Assembly (NCBI GenBank): GCA_009786175.1
Contig: WQTQ01000096.1
Span: 1-7,097 of the forward strand
Direction of reading: 5' to 3'
From: Bacillota bacterium
GTDB lineage: Bacteria > Bacillota_A > Clostridia > Lachnospirales > WQUN01
Length of the DNA: 7,097 nt
Positions 1-5,481 of this stretch are shown in pieces (position 1 is the first letter of the stretch; each line of letters starts with the position of its first letter). A model generated the notes under the pieces. It saw only the letters and a list, made by a program, of their open reading frames with translations, did no database searches and was not told where the DNA came from. The position numbers were made by a program, and so were the translations under genes.

Positions 1-2
1 GA

Positions 3-15
3 GGGGCAGAGCCCC
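3..15 (+). other. Short GC hairpin upstream of first shell gene
   Basis: GGGGC (3-7) and GCCCC (11-15) form a perfect 5-bp stem with a 3-base loop, ending 6 bases before the ribosome binding site of the first BMC-H gene. No T-tract follows, so it is not a typical terminator. It could be an intercistronic processing or stabilising element, or chance, because it sits at the window edge where the preceding gene cannot be seen. Confidence 0.3.
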
Positions 16-36
16 ATTAGAAAGGAGCAATTTACC

Positions 37-315
37 ATGGAACAAAAAGCATTGGGAATGATTGAAACACGCGGCCTTGTAGCAGCAATAGAAGCTGCCG
101 ACGCCATGACAAAAGCAGCAGAAGTGACCCTTACAGGTACAGAAAAAATAGGCTCCGGCCTTGTAACCGTTATGGTGCGCGGCGATGTCGGCGCGGTTAA
201 AGCAGCAGTAGAAGCAGGCTCTGCGGCAGCATCACGGTTGGGCGAACTTGTAGCGGCTCATGTAATACCGCGCCCACACAATGACGTGGAAAAAATTTTA
301 CCGGCAGTGAAATAA
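37..315 (+). CDS. BMC-H hexameric microcompartment shell protein (PduA/PduJ-like)
   Basis: This encodes a 92-residue single-domain BMC shell protein that assembles into hexamers tiling the facets of a microcompartment; the central pore admits small metabolites. The BMC fold signature is clear: an N-terminal ALGMIETRG strand (5-13), helix A (about 15-28), the pore segment K37-I38-G39-S40-G41 in the same register as Salmonella PduA K37/S40, the [15 protein letters not shown] stretch (47-61), and the C-terminal HVIPRPH strand (75-81). Length equals the canonical family length. The start is set by AAAGGAG at 21-27, 9 bases upstream. It is about 82% identical (75 of 92 positions by hand alignment) to the core of the BMC-H protein ending at 959. 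One base separates its stop from the next gene. PduA and PduJ cannot be told apart here. Confidence 0.96.
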   Translation: MEQKALGMIETRGLVAAIEAADAMTKAAEVTLTGTEKIGSGLVTVMVRGDVGAVKAAVEAGSAAASRLGELVAAHVIPRPHNDVEKILPAVK

Positions 316-316
316 C

Positions 317-616
317 ATGAACCCGTCTAAAGCCTACGGGTTTGTAGAAATCTCCGGGGTAACCGCCGCCATAACCGTTTTGGATACCATGTGCAAAACC
401 GCAGATGTCACCCTCGTAACCTGGGAGAAGAAATGGGGCGGAAGGCTGGTTACAATTATTGTAAGCGGGGAAGTTGCCGCAGTAAAAGAGGCAGTAAATG
501 CCGCAAGCAAAAGCGGCTTCATAAAACCTGCCGCCAGCGGCGTTTTGCCAAACCCTCATCCGGAAATTGTACGTTTGGTAAAAAGGAGTAACCATAATGG
601 GATTAAATCGAGCTGA
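317..616 (+). CDS. Divergent BMC-H shell protein with altered pore loop
   Basis: This 99-residue protein is a single BMC domain, shown by GFVEISG (8-14), the helix with DTMCKTADV (23-31), [17 protein letters not shown] (44-60) and a C-terminal [12 protein letters not shown] strand. It is clearly diverged from its two neighbours. Where they have K-I-G-S-G, it has K38-K39-W40-G41-G42-R43, one residue longer and carrying Trp and Arg, so a hexamer of it should have a pore of different size and charge. The start codon is one base after the upstream stop and has no strong Shine-Dalgarno, which suggests translational coupling and perhaps a lower amount than the flanking shell proteins. Its last 20 bases overlap the first start of the next gene and contain that gene's ribosome binding site just upstream. 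It may form mixed hexamers or separate facets; which is unknown. Confidence 0.92.
   Translation: MNPSKAYGFVEISGVTAAITVLDTMCKTADVTLVTWEKKWGGRLVTIIVSGEVAAVKEAVNAASKSGFIKPAASGVLPNPHPEIVRLVKRSNHNGIKSS
581..599 (+). promoter_or_regulatory. RBS and first start of extended BMC-H
   Basis: AAAAGGAG at 581-588 precedes the ATG at 597 by 8 bases. It lies inside the 3' end of the preceding shell gene, whose stop (614-616) is passed 20 bases after this start, so terminating ribosomes could re-enter here. Confidence 0.75.
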
Positions 617-959
617 AACAATAGCAACCGCGGTAGCCGCGGCAAAAGAAAAAGCAAAAAATAAAAAGGAGGCCAACAAAATGGCACAAGAAGCATTAGG
701 AATTATCGAAACAAGAGGACTTGTAGCAGCAATTGAAGCGGCAGACGCAATGTGTAAAGCTGCAAACGTAACTTTGGTAGGTACAGAAAAAATAGGTTCC
801 GGCCTGGTATCCGTAATGGTGCGCGGCGACGTTGGCGCGGTAAAATCTGCCGTAGAAGCCGGTACATCAACAGCAGGCAGGCTTGGGGAAATAGTGGCAA
901 GCCACGTAATTCCAAGGCCGCACACAGATGTAGAGCAAATCTTGCCAAAGGTAAAATAA
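597..959 (+). CDS. BMC-H shell protein with 28-residue N-terminal extension and internal start
   Basis: Residues 29-120 form a canonical 92-residue PduA/J-like BMC-H domain with KIGSG pore loop, VRGDVGAVK and HVIPRPH, about 82% identical to the first BMC-H. Upstream and in frame lie 28 codons encoding an Ala- and Lys-rich, probably helical segment ([20 protein letters not shown] and on to residue 28). The first start at 597 has AAAAGGAG (581-588) 8 bases away. The second start at 681 has AAAAAGGAGG (663-672), also 8 bases away. The sequence thus supports a long (120 residue) and a short (92 residue) product from one reading frame. Codon choice in the extension (GCA, GAA, AAA, ATA) matches the shell genes. 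The extension resembles an encapsulation-type amphipathic helix loosely, but is more basic than the usual ones. The core is certain; use of the long start is inference. Confidence 0.9.
   Translation: MGLNRAETIATAVAAAKEKAKNKKEANKMAQEALGIIETRGLVAAIEAADAMCKAANVTLVGTEKIGSGLVSVMVRGDVGAVKSAVEAGTSTAGRLGEIVASHVIPRPHTDVEQILPKVK
663..683 (+). promoter_or_regulatory. Internal RBS and second start of BMC-H
   Basis: AAAAAGGAGG at 663-672 lies 8 bases before the in-frame ATG at 681. It is the strongest Shine-Dalgarno in the operon and would give exactly the 92-residue canonical shell protein. Its coding reading (K-N-K-K-E-A) is also compatible with a basic helix tail, so both uses are possible. Confidence 0.75.
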
Positions 960-1595
960 ATGGATCCCGGCCACATAGAACTTATAGTTCGTAAGGTTAT
1001 GGAAGCTTTGGGGGATAAAAACGGGATGAGTGTGCCGGTTGGGGTTTCTGCCCGGCACATTCACCTATCCCGCGCCCATGTGGAAACTCTTTTTGGTAAG
1101 GGATACACCCTAATCCCCAGGGCTGAACTTATGGGCGGCCAATACGCCGCCAACGAAACCGTTACCATCGTGGGGCTTAAACTCCGTGCCATAGAAAATG
1201 TACGGGTACTTGGCCCGGAACGGGCCGCAACCCAAGTTGAAATTTCTGCCACAGACGCCATCCGCCTTGGAATATCCCCGCCATTGCGCGAGTCCGGCGA
1301 CATTAAGGGTTCCGCGCCAATAACCGTGATAGGCCCCAAGGGTGCCGTATACCTGGACGAAGGCTGCATTATTGCCGCGCGGCATATTCACATGTCACCG
1401 GCAGATGCCGACAAAGCGGGGTTAACCGACGGCGATACGGTTTCCATAGACGTGCCCGGCAGCCGCGGTGTTACGCTAAACAATGTGCGTATTCGAGTGG
1501 CCCCGTCTTTCACCTTGGAAATGCACATAGACACAGACGAAGCCAACGCCTGCGGCCTTAAAACCGGCGATGTGGTGATGTTAAGAAAGAGGTAA
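960..1595 (+). CDS. pduL: Phosphate propanoyltransferase PduL (BMC-associated phosphotransacylase)
   Basis: PduL converts an acyl-CoA (typically propanoyl-CoA) and phosphate into acyl phosphate and CoA inside the shell, recycling CoA for the aldehyde dehydrogenase and feeding acetate/propionate kinase for ATP. The 211-residue protein has the two PduL half-domains. Metal-ligand motifs are intact: H33 and H35 in GVSARHIHLS (28-37), H142 and H144 in AARHIHMS (139-146), and H189 in LEMHIDTDEA. Residues 5-17 (HIELIVRKVMEAL) form a short amphipathic helix before the catalytic domain, matching the position and character of the PduL encapsulation peptide. The ATG directly follows the previous stop with no gap, with a modest AAAGG 8 bases upstream, so coupling to the shell gene is likely. 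Length fits the family. Confidence 0.96.
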   Translation: MDPGHIELIVRKVMEALGDKNGMSVPVGVSARHIHLSRAHVETLFGKGYTLIPRAELMGGQYAANETVTIVGLKLRAIENVRVLGPERAATQVEISATDAIRLGISPPLRESGDIKGSAPITVIGPKGAVYLDEGCIIAARHIHMSPADADKAGLTDGDTVSIDVPGSRGVTLNNVRIRVAPSFTLEMHIDTDEANACGLKTGDVVMLRKR

Positions 1596-1599
1596 GTTT

Positions 1600-1854
1600 A
1601 TGCTTATTTGTCGTGTAACCGGCAGCGTTATTTCCACCAGGAAAAACGAGAAATTAACGGGTTGCCGGTTCTTAATTGTGGAATCTTTAAACAAAGAAAC
1701 ACCGCCTTTTGTGGCGGTTGACAATATTGGCGCGGGTACCGGCGAAACAGTGCTGGTAGTGCGTGGAAGCGGTGCCAGAATCGCCAGCGGCAGCAACGAC
1801 ATCCCCGTAGATGCCGCCGTCGTGGGTATCATAGACGAAGGAACTTTGACATGA
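1600..1854 (+). CDS. eutN: EutN/CcmL-type BMC-P pentameric vertex protein
   Basis: This 84-residue protein caps the icosahedral vertices of the shell as pentamers. The family signatures are all visible: VTGSVISTRKNEKLTG (6-21), the VAVDNIGAGTGE segment (38-49) with the GAGTGE pore loop, VLVVRGSGAR (51-60), and PVDAAVVGIID (69-79). The start has AAAGAGG (1586-1592) 7 bases upstream, overlapping the end of pduL. The stop overlaps the next start as ATGA. Only one BMC-P gene is present in the window; many BMC loci encode more than one, so others may lie upstream. Confidence 0.95.
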   Translation: MLICRVTGSVISTRKNEKLTGCRFLIVESLNKETPPFVAVDNIGAGTGETVLVVRGSGARIASGSNDIPVDAAVVGIIDEGTLT

Positions 1855-2978
1855 ACATGCCCCAACAACTTGAAGAAATTAAAAAAATAATATCCAAATG
1901 CGGGGTAGTAGGCGCGGGCGGCGGCGGTTTTCCGTCTCATTTAAAACTGGACATCCGTTGCAAAACAATTCTGCTTAACTGCACGGAATGCGAACCACTT
2001 ATACAGGTAGACAGCCAGCTTTTGGGGGCTTACACCCCGGAAATTCTGCTTACCTTAAACCTCCTGGCGGAAGTTCTAGACGCCAACGTTGTAGTGGCAG
2101 TAAAAAAAAGTTTCACAGCCGCCATATCTGCCATAGAAAATAAACTGGACAAATACCCCCGCATCCGCCTGGTATTGTTGGACGAAATTTACCCCGCCGG
2201 GGATGAAATTGTACTTGTCTACGAAGCTTTAGGCATTGTGATACCGCCCGGTACCTTACCCATTGAAGCCGGGTACGTCATCTTTAACGTGGAGACGGTT
2301 TACAATATGTACAACGCCCTTGAGTATGAGCAGCCCGTAACCCACAAGTGGGTTACAATCGTCGGTGAAGTAGAACGCCCCGTTACGGCGCGGTTTCCCA
2401 TTGGTACAACCCTAAAAGAAGCTGTAAAGCGGGCAGGCGAAATAACAACTCAAAGCCATGTATTTATTGTAGACGGCGTTATGATGGGCTGTATCGCATC
2501 CCCTTCCGACGAAATAAAAAAGACCACCAACTGTCTGTTGGTTTTGCCAAGCGACCATACCCTTGCGCTAAGGGGCAGCAACAAACAGGCAGATTTAAAC
2601 AGAATCGCTTCTGCCTGCTGCCAGTGTCGTACCTGTACAGACATGTGCCCCCGTAATTTGCTGGGGCATCCGATACAACCCCACCGCATTATGCGCGCCC
2701 TTTCCGCAAGGGACGCGAAAGCGGATGTGTATGGCAGCGTTATGTATTGCAGCATGTGCGGCGTATGCGAAGTAATCGCCTGCCCTCAAAGCCTTGCGCC
2801 CCGGGCAATGATAAAAATTTTCAAAACCGCGCTGTCTAAAGCCGGTGTTAAACCGAAAAAACGCGAAGCCGCGCCTGTTCCCTGCGCCCGCGAAGGCAGG
2901 CTGGTACATGCAAACCGCCTAAAAATGCGCCTTGGCCTGGCAAAATATGATTTAGAAGCACCGATGGAGGCATTATGA
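1851..2978 (+). CDS. pduS: PduS-like flavin/Fe-S oxidoreductase (RnfC-like) of microcompartment
   Basis: The protein belongs to the PduS/RnfC-like group, which binds FMN and two [4Fe-4S] clusters and moves electrons. In B12-dependent pdu systems it reduces cobalamin. Visible in order: the Gly-rich loop VGAGGGGFP (20-28), TECEP (45-49), YPAGDE (114-119), NVETVYNM (146-153), an SLBB-like region (about 166-240), then two cluster motifs, C256/C259/C262/C266-P and C300/C303/C306/C311-P, and a C-terminal RLGLAKYD tail. At 375 residues it is shorter than the roughly 450 of Salmonella PduS, yet both ends look complete. It overlaps the preceding and following genes by four bases (ATGA); GAAGGAA (1837-1843) serves the start, although the ATG at 1857 is also possible. 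Immediate linkage to a PduT-like shell protein supports a role as a redox partner at the shell. Confidence 0.93.
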   Translation: MNMPQQLEEIKKIISKCGVVGAGGGGFPSHLKLDIRCKTILLNCTECEPLIQVDSQLLGAYTPEILLTLNLLAEVLDANVVVAVKKSFTAAISAIENKLDKYPRIRLVLLDEIYPAGDEIVLVYEALGIVIPPGTLPIEAGYVIFNVETVYNMYNALEYEQPVTHKWVTIVGEVERPVTARFPIGTTLKEAVKRAGEITTQSHVFIVDGVMMGCIASPSDEIKKTTNCLLVLPSDHTLALRGSNKQADLNRIASACCQCRTCTDMCPRNLLGHPIQPHRIMRALSARDAKADVYGSVMYCSMCGVCEVIACPQSLAPRAMIKIFKTALSKAGVKPKKREAAPVPCAREGRLVHANRLKMRLGLAKYDLEAPMEAL

Positions 2979-3529
2979 AGCACAAAAAATCTATCGCAAT
3001 TGTGGAATTTACAACCGTATCCGCAGGCATAAAAGCCGCCGACGAAATGGCAAAAACCGCAGATATCGAAATAATCGAATCCCAGGCTGTATGCCCCGGT
3101 AAGTACATGATTCTTGTATCGGGGCTTTTAAGCGCGGTAACTGCCGCCATAGACGCGGCAAAACATGCCCACGGCGAACGTTACATCAGCGGGTTTATTT
3201 TGGGTAACCCCCACGAAAGCCTGTTGCCCGCATTTTATGGCACAACCTCCGTGGAAGGGCTGCAGGCCCTTGGGGTTTTGGAGACATACGACGCCGCGTC
3301 TGCTGTAATGGCCGCGGATTCTGCTATAAAAACCGCAGTTGTGCAGTTAATAGAAGTGCGCCTTGCCAAGGGCATGTGCGGCAAGTCCTTTGTTACGCTA
3401 ACAGGTGAAATTTCTGCCGTGCAAGCGGCCATAGACAGGGCTAAAACTGTGGCGTGTGAAGCCGGTATGTACTTGGATTCCTGCGTTATTGCCAACCCGG
3501 ATAAAAAACTGGAAAGGTTTATTGTGTGA
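2975..3529 (+). CDS. pduT: PduT-like BMC-T shell protein with pore Fe-S cysteine
   Basis: The 184-residue protein has two tandem BMC domains (about 5-85 and 97-184) and so forms pseudohexameric trimers. The first pore loop contains C40 in AVCPGKY (38-44), equivalent to PduT Cys38, which in the known structure binds a [4Fe-4S] cluster at the trimer axis; the second domain has GMCGKSF (133-139), also typical of PduT. The likely role is a redox-active shell tile passing electrons to or from PduS, whose gene overlaps it by four bases. GGAGG (2966-2970) lies only 4 bases before the ATG, so coupling with pduS translation probably matters. Cluster binding is inferred from the conserved Cys. Confidence 0.95.
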   Translation: MKHKKSIAIVEFTTVSAGIKAADEMAKTADIEIIESQAVCPGKYMILVSGLLSAVTAAIDAAKHAHGERYISGFILGNPHESLLPAFYGTTSVEGLQALGVLETYDAASAVMAADSAIKTAVVQLIEVRLAKGMCGKSFVTLTGEISAVQAAIDRAKTVACEAGMYLDSCVIANPDKKLERFIV

Positions 3530-4284
3530 TGCTGGTCGCGGAACGTAAAAAAATTATCCTTGAAAAATTACAGGCGGATAAAAAGGTAATCGTTAGCCGG
3601 TTAAGCGAGCTTTTTAACGTTTCCGACGAAACAATCCGCCGGGACTTAGACCGCTTGTGCCAGGAGGGCATAGCCATAAAAACCTATGGCGGCGCGGTAC
3701 TAAATGAAGACGGCCCCGACCTGCCCTTTAATGTCCGCAAAATTCATAACCCGGATGAAAAAAGGAAAATTGCCGAGCTAATCGAGCCCCTAATCCAGGA
3801 CGGCGACAGCATTATGCTGGACGCAAGCACCACCGCTGTGTTCGTTGCAAAGGCACTTAAAGAGAAAAAATGCCTAAAAGTTATCACAAACTCGATAGAA
3901 GTAATGGTTGAACTTTCAGACAATCACGACTGGACGGTAATATCCACAGGCGGTAATTTAATGGGGGATTATCTTGCATTTTCCGGCCCGCGTACAATCT
4001 CGGATATTGCGTCTTACCGTGTGGATAAATTTATTTTCTCTTGCAAAGGCCTGGACACAGCCCACGGTATCCTTGACAGCAACGACAACCTTGCCCAGGT
4101 TAAGCGGGAAATGATAAAAGCCGCCAAAACAAAAATTCTGGCGGCAGACCAAAGTAAATTTAACAGAACTGCGTTTTCCAAAATAGCAAGCATCGCAGAC
4201 ATAGACGTAGTGGTTACAAATGCCGTGCCGGAAAAAATCTGGCGGGATGCATTTACAAAGCATGGCGTACGGTGTTTATACTAA
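3526..4284 (+). CDS. DeoR-family transcriptional regulator
   Basis: This is a repressor-type regulator of the DeoR family, which usually senses phosphorylated sugars. Numbered from the ATG at 3529 it has 251 residues: an N-terminal winged helix-turn-helix with LSELFNVSDETIRRDLDRL (25-43), the YGGAVL hinge (53-58), and a DeoRC sensor domain with DGDSIMLDASTT (91-102) and TGGN (140-143), ending with the conserved AADQSKF stretch. Two starts are possible: GTG at 3526 (GTGA overlap) or ATG at 3529 (TGATG overlap). GGAAAGG (3511-3517) is 8 bases from the GTG and 11 from the ATG. Being the last gene of the shell operon, it is probably an autoregulator whose inducer is a pathway intermediate, for example a deoxysugar phosphate. 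The effector is not readable from sequence. Confidence 0.94.
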   Translation: MMLVAERKKIILEKLQADKKVIVSRLSELFNVSDETIRRDLDRLCQEGIAIKTYGGAVLNEDGPDLPFNVRKIHNPDEKRKIAELIEPLIQDGDSIMLDASTTAVFVAKALKEKKCLKVITNSIEVMVELSDNHDWTVISTGGNLMGDYLAFSGPRTISDIASYRVDKFIFSCKGLDTAHGILDSNDNLAQVKREMIKAAKTKILAADQSKFNRTAFSKIASIADIDVVVTNAVPEKIWRDAFTKHGVRCLY

Positions 4285-4285
4285 T

Positions 4286-5191
4286 TTATCCCTTCCGCAC
4301 CTCAACATTCGTTCGCTGTTGGGCCGCCTTAACCCAGCCGTCCACCTGCTCGTCTGTTGGGAAGCCAATATCCGCAAGGCGGTACTCACGCCCTATACGC
4401 ATAGCCTTGGACGCGCCCATAGGGTGGTACGGCATAATGTTAACTTCAACAATATTGCACATGGTGTTAGCCATTTGTGCGATGGCGGTAAAATGGCCGT
4501 CCCTGTCGTTGCATGTGGGGATAATGGGGCAGCGCAAAATCACCTTTGCCCCGGCCTTATCAATAGCAAACAGGTTATCAATAATTAGCCGGTTGGAAGC
4601 TCCGGTAAATTCTTTATGTCTGTCCTCATTACTCTCTTTGAAATCGTACAAAAACAAATCTACATAGGGCACAATAGAAAGCAGCCTGTCCGTAGGCGCG
4701 AAACCGCAGGTTTCAATACAGGTGTGAAGGCCGTTTTCCTTGGCCAGCCGCAGTAATTCAAGGGTAAATTCATACTGGGCCAGCGGCTCGCCGCCGGATA
4801 TAGTCAATCCACCGCCGGATTGCTTATAAAATTTTTCGTCTTTCATAACGATGTCCATTACATCCTGCGCCTGCATTAGTGTGCCTTTTACTTCAAAGGC
4901 AGATTGAGTGCAGGCGTCTGCGCATTTGCCGCAGACATCGCAATCTTCACGGTTTAAGATATGCGAACCTTCATTTACAGAATGGTTGTCGCAAATGGTT
5001 CCACATAATCCACAGTGTATACATTTTTCCTCAAAATAGTACAGTTCCGGTTTAAATGACAGGGATTCCGGGTTGTGGCACCACAGGCACGAAAGGGGGC
5101 ATCCTTTCAAAAATACAGTGGTACGAATGCCGGGGCCGTCGTGCAAACTACATCGCTCGATAGATAAAACCGTACCCATTACCCTGCTCAT
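4286..5191 (-). CDS. Glycyl radical enzyme activase (radical SAM, two extra 4Fe-4S clusters)
   Basis: This enzyme uses S-adenosylmethionine to place the radical on the glycine of a partner GRE. The 301-residue product carries SLHDGPGIRT (15-24), the radical SAM cysteines C31-x3-C35-x2-C38, a ferredoxin-like insert with C57/C60/C63/C67 and C84/C87/C90/C94, and the SAM-binding SGGEP (132-136). The insert marks it as the larger activase type (glycerol or diol dehydratase, CutD, HpdA relatives) and not classical PflA. The ATG at 5191 is preferred because GAAAGGG (5200-5206) lies 8 bases upstream; a longer frame to 5257 overlaps the upstream gene and looks nonfamilial. It follows the ylmC-like gene by 22 bases and converges on the DeoR gene. 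Its GRE is not in the window; the microcompartment signature enzyme is the natural candidate, but this is inference. Confidence 0.94.
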   Translation of the reverse strand: MSRVMGTVLSIERCSLHDGPGIRTTVFLKGCPLSCLWCHNPESLSFKPELYYFEEKCIHCGLCGTICDNHSVNEGSHILNREDCDVCGKCADACTQSAFEVKGTLMQAQDVMDIVMKDEKFYKQSGGGLTISGGEPLAQYEFTLELLRLAKENGLHTCIETCGFAPTDRLLSIVPYVDLFLYDFKESNEDRHKEFTGASNRLIIDNLFAIDKAGAKVILRCPIIPTCNDRDGHFTAIAQMANTMCNIVEVNIMPYHPMGASKAMRIGREYRLADIGFPTDEQVDGWVKAAQQRTNVEVRKG

Positions 5192-5213
5192 TTGTATCGC
5201 CCTTTCATCTGCT

Positions 5214-5471
5214 TTATTCGCTTTCAACCAGCACTTGCCCTGTTTCACACTGCACAAGAATTATGTCGTCGCCAATTTTGTTAATCATTTCCCAGGGTAT
5301 ACGGTATTCCTGCTCCCGCCCGAAAACGCCCAGAACACGCCCGGGGCCGGGTACAATTAGTGCCAGTATTTTTCCGCTTGTGTCAATCTCCAGGTCGCTT
5401 ACAAAGCCGTAACGCGCCCCGTCACTTAGGTTAATTATTTCCTTCTGGCGTAAGTCGTACATACGCATCAT
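5214..5471 (-). CDS. ylmC: YlmC/YmxH family PRC-barrel protein (sporulation-associated)
   Basis: The 85-residue protein is a single PRC-barrel domain of the YlmC/YmxH family, common in endospore-forming Firmicutes and of unclear biochemical role. Family features include YDLRQKEIINLSDG near the N-terminus, the central LALIVPG stretch followed by a glycine-rich segment and FGREQEYRIPWE, and the late KIGDDIILV strand. The RBS AAGGGG (5478-5483, read on the - strand) is 6 bases from the ATG at 5471 and 9 from the ATG at 5468; either may be used. It lies 10 bases after uppP and 22 bases before the activase, so it probably shares their transcript. Confidence 0.87.
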   Translation of the reverse strand: MMRMYDLRQKEIINLSDGARYGFVSDLEIDTSGKILALIVPGPGRVLGVFGREQEYRIPWEMINKIGDDIILVQCETGQVLVESE

Positions 5472-5481
5472 GAATTACCCC

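Noticed and set aside
1..20. Possible C-terminal end of an upstream gene (five codons then TAG at 18-20)
   Set aside because: Five codons are too few to support a gene or choose the frame; an upstream gene is expected but not shown.
197..1060. Long open frame on the - strand opposite the shell genes (287 codons)
   Set aside because: It is antisense to three clear BMC-H genes, shows no family resemblance, and arises from their codon bias.
1110..1391. - strand open frames inside pduL
   Set aside because: Antisense to an intact pduL with all metal-binding histidines; no domain or RBS seen.
4220..4667. + strand open frames after the DeoR gene
   Set aside because: They lie opposite the well-supported radical SAM activase and have no recognisable protein features or RBS.
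5192..5257. Longer start for the GRE activase, adding 22 residues
   Set aside because: It would overlap the ylmC-like gene by 44 bases, the added residues do not look like the family, and the ATG at 5191 has a good RBS 8 bases upstream.
5073..5360. + strand open frame opposite the activase/ylmC junction
   Set aside because: Shadow of two supported - strand genes, with no independent coding evidence.
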